From NCBI RefSeq assembly GCF_000499845.2, contig NC_023750.2, positions 3,779,478 to 3,843,477 of the forward strand: a stretch of 64,000 bases of DNA. Reading direction: 5' to 3'. The stretch comes from Phaseolus vulgaris. Its lineage: Eukaryota > Streptophyta > Magnoliopsida > Fabales > Fabaceae. How positions within the stretch are numbered: position 1 is the first letter of the stretch; the number at the start of each line of letters is the position of its first letter. The notes under the pieces were generated by a model that had not been told where the DNA came from, did no database searches, and worked only from the letters and a program-made list of their open reading frames with translations. Shown one piece after another: positions 24,107-36,447 of this stretch. The position numbers and the translations under genes were made by a program.

Positions 24107-26265
24107 TTTTTTTTTTATATAAAAGTTTTCATGTTAGACATCACTATGCAACTTGACATCTCAGCTAGGCTGACATCTCAGTTAACAACAATCATCTGCC
24201 ATCACATGAAAAAAGATACATAGGTAGACCAAAACCCACATGTTAACAAAAACAATACATAGGTAGACTATACCTATTCATAAAGAATTCTAAGAACAGA
24301 CTAGATGAAAGTCTATTATACCAATGAAATGATTCTCTATGAATGAACCCTAAATTAGCCAACTTATCAGCACATGCATTCCCCTCACGAAAAATATGAG
24401 TAACCCTAAACCTGATTGTCCCACAAAAATTAAGACAAGTATTCCATCGATTACGAAGCATCCACGGAACATTAGTCCTAACAGTAAACACAACACAAAC
24501 CAAGGCAGAATCACATTTAAGCCTAACATTAGTAAGTCTCATCTTTTGAGCTTCCTCCATAGCATGTATAATTCCATAAAACTCAGCAACCAAAGCAGTC
24601 TAAACTTCAAGAAACACTGAAAAAGCACCAATAAATTCTCTCATACTCCCACGAAAAATACCTCCACAAGTAGCAAGACCAGGATACCCCCTAGCAGCCC
24701 CATCAATATTAATTTTAACCCAGCCTGGTGAAGGAAATTCCCATCTAACAGGAAGAGGACGAAGAACTTTCCCACTACGAGTCTTAATACAAAAAAAACT
24801 TAATCACGTTTAAATCCAACATATCATTCTTCATCGAAGCTTTAGACGAATTTCCCACTAGACAAGTTAAATCTTTAATTACCGAAATAGCCTTAGAAAC
24901 CTCAATCTTATCCTGAAATCTAGCATAATTCCTCATACGCCATATCATCCATATAGAAAAGGTTGTCACAGCAAGCTTAATCAATTTAACCAAATGACTA
25001 CCATCACTCTTAATAAAAGAAAGAAGATCATCCTTATTAGAGAAATGAGAAGTAAGAAAAATCTGTCGAACTTAACTCCAAATATGTAATGCATTAGAAC
25101 ATTCAAAAAATAGATGTTGAATAGATTCTTCATGCTTTTCACAAAGCGTACACATAAAACATATATGCAAACCCTTATTCTGAATATGCTGATCTGTAGG
25201 AAGTCGCCCATGAAAAATTTTCCAGAGTACTAGAGTTTTGGAAGGCAGAATAGATGAAGACCAAATGAGCTTACCCCAACCACATGGAACTCTTGGTTCC
25301 AAGAAAAAGTCCTAGCCGATTTAAGAGTGAAACAACCAGACTCATCTAGAATCTAATTAGGAATATTTTGTTCCTCTCTAACCATGATATGATTAAAAAA
25401 ATGTGGCATCTGCTGTAAAGATAAGGGAATATTCCAATCATAGCCTAACAAAAATTGAGAGACTGTATCTGGAATGTTAGCCCCACCAGATAACCCTACA
25501 ATATTTGCTAAAGAAGTAGTAGAGCACCATTTATCATTCCAGAAATTAATAAAAGAACCTGTACCAACAGTTCAAGAAGTATAATCAAGTATGATAGAAT
25601 AAAATTGCTTAATTCCAAGCCAAAGAGAGGATGATCTATAAATCATTCTAAACTCGTATTTTGATTTAAGAAATCTAGCTTTCAAGAGTAAAGACCAAGG
25701 TTTGTTGCTATAAGCAAAGTTCCAAGTAAGCTTAAGAAGATATGCATTGTATTTTCATGATGAAGATTAATAATATTCAAGCTTCCATCCTCAAGAGGTG
25801 AACAAATTTTCGCCCAATTAACGATAGCGATACCTTTTTCATAATATCACCAATCCAAATTCCGGCACCACTGTTCAACTTGCTTAATAAGTGAAACAGG
25901 CCATTTATACATATTAAAACTATAAGCTAGAAATCCAGTAATCACTGTATTGACCATCTGGATCCGACCCATCATGCTAAGAGATTTACTTTTCCAAGAT
26001 GCTAGCTTCAATTTGACTTTATCAGCCAAAAGTTGAAGAAATCGACACTTTGGAGCACCAACAAAGATAGACATTCCTAAATAATTGAAAGACAAACAAC
26101 CATGACTACAAGAAAGAATATTTTGAATTTTGGTGACAAATCTTGGAGAATTATCCATGGTGAAGAAACTACTTTTAGAATTATTAATATATTGACTAGA
26201 AAAATCACCATATGTTTTAAGAAAAGTATTCAAATTTCGAAGAGACTTAATATCCCCAAAAAAAA
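24107..26265 (-). mobile_element. 5'-truncated L1-type LINE
   Basis: Minus-strand non-LTR retrotransposon. In element order it has the end of reverse transcriptase (26233-25847, with LSFNYLGMSIF and KLKLASWKSKSLSMMGRI), decayed linker, zf-RVT (25302-25072, with WKIFHGRLPTDQHIQNKG and ESIQHLFFECS), and RNase H (24593-24243, with FYGIIHAMEEAQKM, LKCDSALV and REGNACADKLANLG). The T-run at about 24107-24118 on the plus strand would be its poly-A tail. ORF1, endonuclease and the catalytic RT core are missing and there are several stops. Not functional. Confidence 0.85.
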
Positions 26266-26600
26266 TAAAAAATCTTAGTAAGTTTTATTTTCCACTCCAA
26301 TGTTTAGTTTTATTTATTTATTTATTTATTTTGGTTGTATGAATTAAATATTTTTTTCTTAGACTTATAGTTGGTTTTATCAATATTTAAATAAATGTTC
26401 AAAATATTATGAAAATGATGAATTAAATATCCAATAAATTTTACTGATTTATTTAATTTAAAAGAATTTATAAAAATATTAATGTTAATGTAGTAAAACT
26501 ATTAAATTATTATTTATTATATATTATTAATATTAATGATAATGTAGTAAAAATATTTATTAATTATATTTATTATGAAATTTTAGTTAATAAATTAAAT
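26266..26600. other. AT-rich spacer
   Basis: Low-complexity AT-rich sequence between the LINE and the next repeat. Nothing recognised. Confidence 0.4.
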
Positions 26601-27100
26601 AAAAGTAGTGATATGTGTTGGCTTAGCCGAGCTATAGACGCTGCTGGGAATGTGTTGGCTTGGCCGACATAAGTTTTATGTCAGGTTTTACGTTGTTTGC
26701 ATCGGTATGAGCCGACACAAACTTATTAATAAATTTCAACTTCGTCTCCGTGCTTTCACTTTCCCCCAAAATAAAAATTGAAAACCTAGTTTTTTCTCTA
26801 CGTAGCTCCCTCCTTCCATCTATCGCTTCCTCTCTCTGTCGCTACCTGCCTTCGCCGCTCTCTCCCTTCACTTCCTTACTTTGTCGCTCACTCTCTGCGA
26901 CATGTTCTCCTCTCTCGTCACTTCCATCTTTCTCTTCTCTTCATTTCTTCTTGTATTTTTGTTTTATTTCAGCTCCATCTTCCTAGTGCATAGGTCGTCG
27001 CAAGCTTCCTCTTCGTGCGCGTATTGTCTCAAGCAAAGCTTGACGAAGTTCCGACAAAGCTTCAGTTTATACGTACTTTGATTTTGGTACTTTGATTTTG
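26601..27100. repeat. Possible DNA-transposon terminal fragment with CT-rich tract
   Basis: GTGTTGGCTTAGCCGA (26615-26630) is repeated as GTGTTGGCTTGGCCGA (26652-26667), with an inverted GCCGACAC at 26711-26718. Such subterminal repeats are typical of CACTA-like ends. A CT-rich, TCTCTC-containing stretch (26800-26950) follows, similar in composition to 32770-32960 inside the CACTA element. The open frames here are low complexity and I do not call them genes. Confidence 0.3.
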
Positions 27101-28628
27101 GATTACCAAGTAACTAATTCGATACCAATTTAGAAACTAATTTATAAATTTTTATTAATAATAGAAAATATTTTAAATACCAATAATTTTTTACTTTATA
27201 AAATAATATCTAATTAGCCAATATAGTAACTATAATTATTTTTTATCTATAAAATTAATTTTTATTTAGTATACTTACCAAAAACATATAAACTATTCAT
27301 TTAGAGGACAACACTTTTATAACTTGCCATAATTGTTAGCTCCAAGATCATTTAACTTTTTCTTTCTTATATTTATCATCAGATTCCTCCTTTACTATCC
27401 ACGTCCAATTTTGTTTGAGCAACCAAAAGAATTATTGAATAAAATAGAGTAAAATTTATTAAAAATAAATAAAAAGTATTAACATAAAATGTCACTGCTA
27501 AGTGCAAATTTGTTATAACACACTGTCAATAATTTTTTTTTTCTTTGACATGTGACTTCCAATCCTTTTTTCTTTGCTTCTACACAATTGTATTTTCTCA
27601 ATATTGTCTTAATCTCTAGATTCCATAATAATAAATTAGTCCCATTAAACTTCTCTGTCTCATAATTTTTTCCATGACTTTAAAACCGGTAATAAATAGT
27701 ATTGTCGAACTAATACATTATATAAGTTTAAAAGAAAAAGACGTGGATCACTAATATATACACTTAAATACCTATTTTTCTTCTTCTTTTATTAGATGCA
27801 CTTTCACATTACCACATTCATAATTAAGCCCTAATATGGTAGACTTATCTTCTCACATGTTAGAGATTAAAAGAATGTGAGATTTGTTCTGGCTAAGATT
27901 TGAGAAAAATAACTCACATGTTAGAGATTAAAAGAACTTGAGATTTGTTTTGGCTAAAATTTGAGAAAAATAATAAACTTGATAAAAGATATATAGAATA
28001 GAGAATACATGATATTAATAGCATACTTTTTATTTATTTATAAAGATAAAAACATTTTTTTAAACATATTTTTCTATTTCAATTTTATTGAAAAGTTTAA
28101 ATTCGTTACATAAACATTAATTAAGGTAAAATTAATATACTTTTGTTTATAAAAGATAAACAAGTTTTTTAAACATATTTTTTCTATATGAATTTTATTG
28201 AAAATTTAAATTCGTTAGATAAACATTAATTAAGACAATTTTTTTTTATATTTTTTCTCGATTTTTAATAAATTTTATTTTAAAAAAGAGAATGAGTTAA
28301 AAAGATTTGATTGTCATTATTTTCCCTGCAGCAGAGGACTCACCGTTCACACCATAACAGTGACATTAGAGTGTTCTTTCCATTTACATGTCCCTTCGCA
28401 CTGTGGCAGCGTTCATGGGTCCTTCAACTTCTTCAATCAAACACACTTTGCTATGTAACTGTTACTCTCCAAGTCACTGAAATCTAGTTCACTCTTTACC
28501 CTCCTCTTCTGACTGTTTCAAAACGAAAAAAAATCGAAAAAAAAATTAAGGAAAACCCAAAATTTCAGCCCTGTTCTTGTTCCTCGTCTTCAACATTTTT
28601 CAACCGAAGCATTTACGGTCTCACTCTC
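27101..28628. other. Upstream region of the mTERF gene, with local duplications
   Basis: AT-rich. Two local tandem duplications are visible: a 61-bp unit at about 27855-27975 containing CACATGTTAGAGATTAAAAG, and a diverged unit of about 110 bp at 28040-28240. A shift to mixed composition near 28330-28620 likely marks the promoter and 5' UTR. Confidence 0.5.
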
Positions 28629-29747
28629 ATGCTTCGGTTTCTCGCAACTGGATCAAATATTTCTCATCCTTTTCCACACACAGCAGTTATAAAAGCTCTG
28701 CGAGTGTTCACATCCACCACCTGTTCGAGCATTTGCGTCACCCAAACCAAGGTTGAAGTTGAAGATGATAAAGGCAAATGGAGTGATGCTACTGAACTTT
28801 TGAGAAAATGGGGTTGCAGTGATGATGATTTGGTGAGAATATTCTCGCGCTGTCCCTCGTTGCGCAATGCTGATCCCACGCAGGTCCAATCTAAACTGTG
28901 CCTGCTTAGTGATTTGGGCTTGCGTGCTTCTGAACTTGTGAAGATTGTCAATTGTAGACCACGGTTTTTCCAGTCTCGGATTAACTCTTATTTAGAAGAG
29001 AGGATTGGACATCTCACATCATTGTTTGAGTCCAGGGAAGTGCTTCAGAAGGCCATTGTAAGGAACCCTTCATTGCTGCTATCGGATGGTCGCTATAATG
29101 TTAAGGCCACAGTTGAGCTCTATGAGAAGTTGGGTGTTAAGAAAGGGGACTTGGTTCAGATGCTGCTTTTGCGGCCCACGGTTATTTCAAGGACTTCCTT
29201 TGATGCTGAGAAGCTGGAATATTTAAGCAGGACTGGGCTTACTGTGGATTCAAAGATGTATAAATATGTGGTGACTTTAATTGGAATCTCTCGCGTGGAA
29301 ACTATCCGGGAGAAGGTGGCCAATTTCGAAAAGTTTGGGTTTTCTGAAGAGGAGATATTTGGTCTTGTGGGGAGGTCTCCTAATGTTTTGACATTGTCGA
29401 CAGACAAGGTTCAGAGGAACATGACTTTCATTTTGGGCACGATGAAGCTTGATGCTAAGATGGTTCTAAAGCAGCCGTATCTATTGTATGCCAATGTGGA
29501 TACTGTTTTGAAGCCAAGAGTTCTACTAGCATTGAAGATTCAAGATATGGATTCAAAGTGGCAGATCATAGGACCAACGATAGTTAGTGTACTTAGGATG
29601 CAAGAGACGAGATTTTTGGACTTGTTTGTCAAATGCCATGGGGAGGATGTTGCCAATGAATTGATGGATTTCTATAAAAGGACAAAAGAGGTTAAGAGAT
29701 TAGGAGAGTCATCAAAGAAGTGCAGTAGGAGAGGATTCCCTTTCTGA
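28629..29747 (+). CDS. mTERF-family protein (organellar)
   Basis: A single-exon gene of 372 codons. mTERF proteins bind organellar nucleic acid and act in mitochondrial or plastid transcription, splicing or translation. The N-terminal 35 or so residues (MLRFLATGSNISHPF and onward) are basic, Ser/Thr-rich and poor in acidic residues, as in an organelle transit peptide. From about residue 60 to 350 there are repeated mTERF helices with the usual proline pattern: IFSRCPSLRNA, IVNCRPRFFQSR, AIVRNPSLLLS, MLLLRPTVISR, LVGRSPNVLTLS and KQPYLLYANVDTVLKPR. Length and single-exon structure fit the large plant clade of mTERFs. The C-terminus is basic (KKCSRRGFPF). The organelle cannot be decided from sequence alone. 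The start is the first ATG. Confidence 0.95.
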   Translation: MLRFLATGSNISHPFPHTAVIKALRVFTSTTCSSICVTQTKVEVEDDKGKWSDATELLRKWGCSDDDLVRIFSRCPSLRNADPTQVQSKLCLLSDLGLRASELVKIVNCRPRFFQSRINSYLEERIGHLTSLFESREVLQKAIVRNPSLLLSDGRYNVKATVELYEKLGVKKGDLVQMLLLRPTVISRTSFDAEKLEYLSRTGLTVDSKMYKYVVTLIGISRVETIREKVANFEKFGFSEEEIFGLVGRSPNVLTLSTDKVQRNMTFILGTMKLDAKMVLKQPYLLYANVDTVLKPRVLLALKIQDMDSKWQIIGPTIVSVLRMQETRFLDLFVKCHGEDVANELMDFYKRTKEVKRLGESSKKCSRRGFPF

Positions 29748-32299
29748 AATCTGAACTACTTATATGCTATAAAGTGATTTAGAGCTGAGATCCATATCCA
29801 CTTTTTTGGTTATCTTGTTATTGGAAATTATTTTTGTGAAATTTACTATGCTTATTTCTCTCTATTTGATTTTTAATGAAGATTTTTCCTATCTAGAACA
29901 ATTTTGTAATACAGGTGAGCGGCAAAGCTTCAAAATCAAGAAATAATGTAGGTAATTGATTTGCGTATACTATGTTTTAAAGAGTAACCTTACAGATATA
30001 TTATTGATCCTCAGTGCCCTCATTTTTCATCAGGGTTCGGCCTTGGCCCTAAACAACATTCCTGATTTTTAGTTTAGAACTTTAGATTAATTTTCACATC
30101 AAAATAGCTTTCCCAGCTAGGAACTCACTGTGACTTTTCAATTACAATCTGTAAACTATTTTCACTTAAAATAAGTTTATCGAAACATTAAAATTTTCAG
30201 AGAATTTGCTTTCAATCCTTGACAAATACCATTAAAAAGATATCAAGAAGGACAATAACATTGCAGTAAAAACAATTTTGTTTCCCCCCCTGTTTTCAAC
30301 ATCTACTTCAACAATAAATTTCTGTTGCTTGATACTTCTGTCTGTTTTGTGCTGCTATCTGTTAACTTCTAATGCTTTCTATTCAAATTGAATTTCAGGT
30401 AAAATTTTGGTTGCTGTAAAGGAACTGAAATATGTCATTAACTTTGTTATTATTGGCTGTTGTATTCATTTTATGACTACATTAAGTGAAAACTAATTAT
30501 CTCTCTTAATTTACCACAGATAAAACAATTATGTTTTTAGTTCACTTCAGTTCCGAATATCCCCAATTAAAACTAAAAGAAAATTTGATGGTTGAAAAAA
30601 AGACTTCGAGCAATCAAATGAAAAAAAAAATACATTCCTTAATCTACATTCATTTTCTCTTGGAAAAGGCAATGACAGAAGAATGTTTTTAATTATCTAA
30701 ACATGAAATATTACGTAAAAAATATATAGATAGTAGAAATGTGAAAGCTCAAAGAATCAACCTTCTGCTACTACTGCACTCGTTGCTTGCTTGCTTGCTT
30801 CTAATTTCTAAGCCCTTACACTCTATGCATGACACTGTTGTATGATGAAGAGGAGAGTAGGCTCAATGACTCAAAATGAAGAGTATATGTCCAATATATA
30901 GAGCTCCAATCCAAAATGCATGTACATTATGAGATAATTGAATTAAATCTTTATTAAAAGTTGGACCATATTCATTAAAAATACTAAGATATATCTATTA
31001 AACCCTAAACATATGATATGATTATTTATTAAATAAAGTTTATTTAAATCAAATTAATCACACAAAACACAAAATCCCTCACATTAACATCTACTATTCA
31101 CAAATTAATTTGACATTACACTTACTTTCTAATAATCAATATAACATTAAGTTATAAAGTTCCCGGATCAATTTGTATTTCTTTTACAAGTAAATCATAT
31201 TTTTTTTATAAATTATTAATTACAAATTTCGGTTTAGGTATGAAATGTATCATTTATCATCAAGGGAAAGAGACATATTTGAGTTTGACTATCTCATCAT
31301 CGAAATAAATATTCATCTTCAATTTTATCCTTATACTTAATGGGTATGAAACTTTTGTTTGAACTTGACTATCTCATTTTGAAGTAAATATTCAACCTTA
31401 TTTCTGTCCTCATACTCAACGGCATAAATTTTTTATCTCATGGCCATCTCCATTGAGAATGGGTATACTCGTACTATTTTAAATATTAATTAAATATTTT
31501 TTTATAACAAATAAAAATCGTAACAAAAGAATCATAATATTATCAAGTATTTAATGTTAAAAGAATACACAATTTCTTTCTCTCTAATGTCAAATATAAA
31601 GAATAGAAATTATAACTACATAACTGCATAAATAACAAATGAGAGTATCAAATAAAAATTTGATAAAAGTTAAATAATTACATAAAAGAGTAAAACTAAT
31701 CAAATATATGACCTATAAATAAGTTACAAAACTAAGGACCAATTAAAAGTTAATATAAATTATTTAGATTACTTAATAAATTAAAGATATTTTAGTAATT
31801 TAAAATAGAAATGAGTATGGAAACAAGATATGTATTGGGACTAGTATGAGATATGACGAATATGCACATACCAATATGCATTCTCATACTTAATTAAAAA
31901 ATCAAATATTACTTATACTCCTACTTCACTGATACGAAAATTTCTCATAAAAAATGTGACATATTCAATCAATATCCGTAGATGAATTCATTTGCCTAGC
32001 TAATCCTAAAAGTTACCCAGAGCCAATTTCTTAATGATTTGAAGAAAAATACAATTTATCATCTCCTATAATACGTGAAAATGAAATGGGTTAATTACAT
32101 ATTATTTCAGAAATTAATTATTTAAATATTTAGTGAAACAATAATTATAGGTATAATTCTTTTGCAATTAGTTGTAGTATTTATCGAAATCAATACCTAA
32201 GCGAGCTGAGTTTGACTGGCGAACATCTACCCTAAACAGGTAGTTTGGAAGCAACTTTTAATCATGCAATTTTTATAGTTTAATCCTTCAGATTTTTAA
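29748..32299. other. mTERF 3' flank and AT-rich spacer
   Basis: No supported gene. A (TTGC)n microsatellite is at about 30783-30799. Two diverged copies of a motif including GACTATCTCAT and AAATATTCA occur near 31287 and 31366, suggesting an old local duplication or repeat. The remainder is AT-rich. Confidence 0.4.
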
Positions 32300-32531
32300 T
32301 GTTTTATAGTTTATTAATTATATGTTTAGTTCTAGAATCTTATATGAGGCACATTTCCTTTGTTCTTCTTTTTATGGCATTATAATCTCTATAAGCATGT
32401 AAGACAAACACGTGTTGTGCATATGAAAGTTGAATAAGAGAGAGATTTTGTTTTTTTTTTCATTCCGACTCAGTTTTCTCAGTGTTTATTTTTCTTCCTC
32501 TGTTTTCTCAGTAAATCTTCTTCTTTAGTCA
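32300..32531 (+). repeat. 5' LTR of Copia element 32300-41107
   Basis: Starts TGTTTTATAG and is homologous to the sequence from 40861. The end at about 32531 is placed from TAGTCA just before the primer-binding site, so it may be off by some bases. Confidence 0.7.
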
Positions 32532-32543
32532 TGAAAATCGTTA

Positions 32544-32555
32544 TGGTAATAGAGC
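32544..32555 (+). other. Degenerate primer-binding site
   Basis: TGGTAATAGAGC, two bases different from the canonical TGGTATCAGAGC primer-binding site for initiator tRNA-Met. Its position just inside the LTR supports element orientation. Confidence 0.65.
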
Positions 32556-32683
32556 GGACATGTGTCACTCTGATAAATTTTTTTTTTCATTAGTACAAAA
32601 TATCAAAATTACGATCCTATATTCAAGGCGTTTTTATGGTCAGATTCAAAACAAAATAACATTTTTTAAATTAACTTCCGGTA

Positions 32684-32766
32684 AGAGGGTGGTTATTTGG
32701 TATAGCAGCATTCTTAAACAAAGCGCTTTGTTTAAGAATGTGACTATATCAAATAGTCACCCTCTA
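32684..32766. repeat. 83-bp hairpin with 32-bp perfect palindrome core
   Basis: The core 32709-32740 is a perfect palindrome with 16-bp arms and no spacer, centred between 32724 and 32725 (AAAGCGCTTT in the middle). The flanks from AGAGGGTG (32684) to CACCCTCT (32766) pair imperfectly and extend the inverted repeat to 83 bp. It is a subterminal structure of the CACTA-type element. Confidence 0.9.
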
Positions 32767-33370
32767 TACCATTTTTTTACTCTAATACTTCCTTTCTCTG
32801 ACGCTTCATTTTCTCTTCTCTTTTACTCTGGTGCTTCCTCTCGTCTTCCTCGAGCCTGCATTGTCTTTTTCGTGCCATTAGTAAGTTTGTTTTGAGCTCT
32901 CTACTTCTTCTTCACCCTTAGTTTTTGTATTTTCTTCATTTCTCTTATTTGTTACTTTTCTGTCATTGCTCGAAGGCCACCACTGTTTCATTGCCACGCT
33001 GGTGTTTGAGTTTAAACTGTGCCCTATTTGCTCCGTCGCTGCTTGTGCTGCCGCTATTGCCGTTGTCGTGCCGCTCTTTACCACCATCGTTACCTTCACG
33101 CACAAGGTTGGTGGTGTTTTATTTTTTTTTTTAATTTTTTCAATTTCTTTAATGTTATTAATTTGTTTACTTTTTTTTATTATAATTTTTATTTTTTTTA
33201 GGTTAAAATATAATTATTAAATTATTTGACGGTAGATAGATTTATTTTATTTAATATTTAAAATTAATTTAATAATTTTTAATTTGATATTTAGTATGTA
33301 TTATAATTTGTATTTATTATTTAATTTATATAATGTTAGTTGTTAGATTATAATAGAATTATCGTGTTGG

Positions 33371-33505
33371 TATTGAGTTCGAGGATGTTCGACCTTCGAC
33401 AATTGATACGTTTTGGTATTGAGTCTGAAAGTGTTTGATCCTCAGCAATTGATACGTGCTGGTATTGAGTCCGAAGGTGTTTCACCCTCGGCAAACATGA
33501 GATTT
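33371..33505. repeat. 46-bp tandem repeat x3
   Basis: Units begin TATTGAGT at 33371, 33417 and 33463 and end in CCTC(A/G)GCAA-like sequence. It lies just before the transposase-associated ORF in the CACTA-type element. Confidence 0.85.
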
Positions 33506-33547
33506 CACACTCATTAGTAAACACCTGAATGACTATTATAGAATATA

Positions 33548-33820
33548 ATGGATCGAAATTGGATTAATTATGTTTGCATAAGCGATGAGTACAAAAGAGG
33601 AGTAGAAGAAGTTATACAATTTACACTACATAACGCGAATAATAGTGGTCATGATGGAGCAAAGATTAGGTGTCCGTGCGTTAACTGTTTGAATGGAAGG
33701 ATACTGGATGTTAAGAAAATCAGGGATCACCTTCTATGTGATGGGTTTCTTCGATCTTATACAACTTGGACATGGCGTGGTGAATCATTAAATTTACAAT
33801 GGAGTCTCTGCATCGCTTGA
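33548..33820 (+). pseudogene. CACTA transposase-associated domain fragment
   Basis: A 90-codon ORF starting MDRNWI, with YKRGVEEVIQF, KIRCPCVNC and HLLCDGFLRSYTTWTWRGE, the typical N-terminal transposase-associated domain of plant En/Spm elements. The Cys pair CPCVNC is kept. It ends early and no transposase catalytic core follows, so it is a remnant. It lies between the 46-bp repeats and the protease-like part. Confidence 0.8.
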
Positions 33821-34139
33821 CATACTTCCATATTCATGCACTTCTGCAAAAGACTCAGCTCCCACATCACGAATCATGTCCTCCAATAGATCATCATCTA
33901 CTTCACCATGTACTGCATCATTCATGGTGGACCCCACATATTCTTCATAGTTCACAACCTGTTTTACTAGTTATGTACAACTTACCTCCTGGATTGTGCA
34001 TGAAGCAAAAATACATGGTGTTGTCTATGATGATATCTGATTCGTAAAAACCAGGAAATGTTATAGATGTTTATCTAAGTCCCCTAATTGAAGATTTACT
34101 TTATGTTAAATTATTATTGATTATGCTTTAACTAATAAC

Positions 34140-34960
34140 TTGCAGGTTTTGCATGGAGTTTCTATCAATGATGGGAATGAAGATGTGTATGGATTCTTAG
34201 ATCCCTCATATACTAATCCCATTGGAACAAAGAAAAGTGAAACTCAATCATACGCATCACTAACACCCTGGAAAAAGAGGGAAAACAAATTTATTTATGC
34301 TCTTATATTAATGAGTAAGTTTAATTATAAGTCATCAATTATTACTATTTCATGTTTTAAATATTTACTAACTCTTTTCATGGATGATATAAGGGTCATT
34401 GGCAGTTACTTGTCTTATTCACGGTTGATAAAACTGTTGTGTGGTTCTGTTCCCTACACAAGAAGCCATCCACACATATGAAGAATATGATTGATAAGTA
34501 AGTACACCATAAACTTAACTCCGTATGTTACTAATTAAGCATCTACTAACGCAATTTTTTGTATTAATGAGTTCATGGCGTGAATATAACATCCTAAAAG
34601 GTCAATCAAATTCAAATTTTCAAAATCTGAAGTGGATGACACTAAAGGTTTGTAATTTTTGTCTTTCTCTTTTTATTGTTTATCAATATTAACTTTTACT
34701 TTTTATTGGATTATAGTGTAATTGACAACCAGGAAGCTATGAGTGTGGCTATTGTGTTATGCAATGGATGGTTAACATTGTAAGACTAGGCCTTAAAAGT
34801 GATTGGGATCAGGTAACATATGATGGTAAATTATTTTTATAACTATTTAACATATATGTATCTTAACACTAATTTACGTGAACCTTATTTTGTAATGCAG
34901 TTCTTCACGGATGAGCAACCAATGTCTTCAGCCGCCATATAGTATGTGAGACATTCTTGG
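34140..34960 (+). pseudogene. Ulp1/C48-like protease remnant of the CACTA element
   Basis: Several frames together resemble the second ORF of plant CACTA elements. Near 34396 a frame reads HWQLLVLFTVDKTVVWFCSL, containing the catalytic His, then KKPSTHMKNMID. Near 34738 another reads QPGSYECGYCVMQWM, the catalytic Cys region, and continues to about 34810. An in-frame stop sits just before the Cys block. It is unclear whether the gaps are introns or damage; the stop indicates a pseudogene. Confidence 0.65.
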
Positions 34961-35448
34961 TCCACATATTTTCTAAATTTTTATAACTCTAGGATAGCTA
35001 ATGAATAGTGTAGGAATTAGATAGATAGATATGAATATAGGTAAAGATATATTATTAGTGTTTGTAATACATTTTTATCAATATATATAAATTGAATCTA
35101 TGAATTTATGTATTTGTCTGGCTAGATTATAATTGAACAGGTTAATTTAAATGAGAATTAGCATTAAACAAAATGTACTAAAAAAAGAACCATATACAAC
35201 GACGAATATTTACCATAGCCGCATTCTTATATGCAGCACAAAGATTTGTACACCTCCCTTTTATAAATCATTCTAAAGCATATAAGAAGGCGACTATTTA
35301 CCATAGCCGTCCTTATAAACCTGAATTTAAAAAGATGACTAGAAAGTCACCGTTTTACAATGAAAATAGCCGCCCTCTTTAAACCTTTATGCATCAGTGT
35401 CTTGTCTTTCTCTTCTTGCATTTCTTATTTTCTTTGTTCACCCTCACC

Positions 35449-36340
35449 ATGTTTAGTGAGGACCCCTCACTGAATTCGACGAACCCTTACTATCTTCACA
35501 CTGGAGAGAATTCAGGAATGGTACTGGTCACACTGCAACTTGGTAGCAATTATCACCATTAGAGTCGAGCAATGAAAATGGAACTACTCTCAAAGAAAAA
35601 CTCAAGTTCATCATTGGGGAGATTCCAGAACCCACATAAGAGTCAACAATATGAAGCATGGGAGCGTTGTAACGTGATCGTGATTTTCTTGGATAACACG
35701 AAGCTTGACATCGCAGATAACGCAAATCACAATTTACATCGACAACATAAAAGATTTATGGGAAGACTTGTGGGAAAGATTCTCCAAAAGTAATCACTTC
35801 CGCATCTCAAATCTCCTTCAAGAAATGAATTTGATTAACCAAGGAGAAAGAAGCATCTTAGACTATTATAATGATTCCAAGATTTTGAGGGAGGAGCTGC
35901 ATTCTCTCGGACCTATAGCCGTTTGTGTTTGTAGCGTGAAATGCGAATGCAAATTATCCAAAATCATTATTGAGTACACATAATCAAAAAGAGTAATGTA
36001 AACCTATAATAATGTGAAAACCCAGATTCTTCTTATGGAGCCTTTGCATGATATAAACAAAGTCTTCTCTCTCTCACTTTACAACAAGAAAGTCAAGAAA
36101 GGCACTTCAATGAGACAAAAACCATGGAGTCAAAGATCTTGATAAACAACACAAGTCAATCCAACCAAAACACAACTCAATTCCACCAAATGCACTACAA
36201 CAAAAATGTTGATGGATGGAAAGGAACTGGAAGAGGCAGAGGAAAGAATTTTGGGAAGCAATGCTCATATTGCAACAAGATGAATCATACTGCAGATAAA
36301 TGCTACTCCAAACATGGACATCCTCCCTAGATAAAGCAGA
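35449..36340 (+). pseudogene. Copia gag with zinc knuckle
   Basis: Begins at ATG 35449 with a frame giving NPYYLHTGENSG and NYHH, as in the N-terminal domain of plant Copia gag. A frameshift or stop then splits it. LLQEMNLINQGERSILDYYN (UBN2-type gag) is near 35810-35875 and CSYCNKMNHTADKC zinc knuckle near 36260-36305. Broken by several stops. Confidence 0.8.
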
Positions 36341-36447
36341 GAATTAGCCATGATGTAAATGTTGTTGAAAGCTTAGAAGATTAGATCAATGAAAGGAGTT
36401 CACCTCAAAATACGTCCTTAAATGATTATGCTTTATCTACTGAACAA

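Larger units (their letters stand above)
32566..35399 (+). mobile_element. Degenerate CACTA (En/Spm) transposon
   Basis: Contains the transposase-associated domain (33548-33820) and an Ulp1-like protease remnant (34140-34960), a pairing typical of plant CACTA elements. Subterminal repeats of the form ATAGC(C/A)GCATTCTTA occur at both ends (32702-32760 and 35215-35380), some inverted. Candidate ends are CACTCTGAT (32566) and ATCAGTG (35393-35399); the expected 3-bp target duplication is not exact (TGT and TCT), so the borders are provisional. It lies in the leader of the Copia element. The main transposase core is absent. Confidence 0.6.

Noticed and set aside
26750..27081. ORFs of 66-78 codons rich in Ser, Leu and Pro
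   Set aside because: They lie in a CT-rich low-complexity tract; the amino-acid bias follows from the base composition and no domain is visible.
28653..29407. Antisense ORFs over the mTERF gene
   Set aside because: The sense frame is a full mTERF protein with family motifs; the antisense frames match nothing.
32560..33220. Several overlapping ORFs of 60-111 codons
   Set aside because: They lie across the CACTA subterminal hairpin and a CT-rich tract in three frames with biased composition and no recognisable domain.
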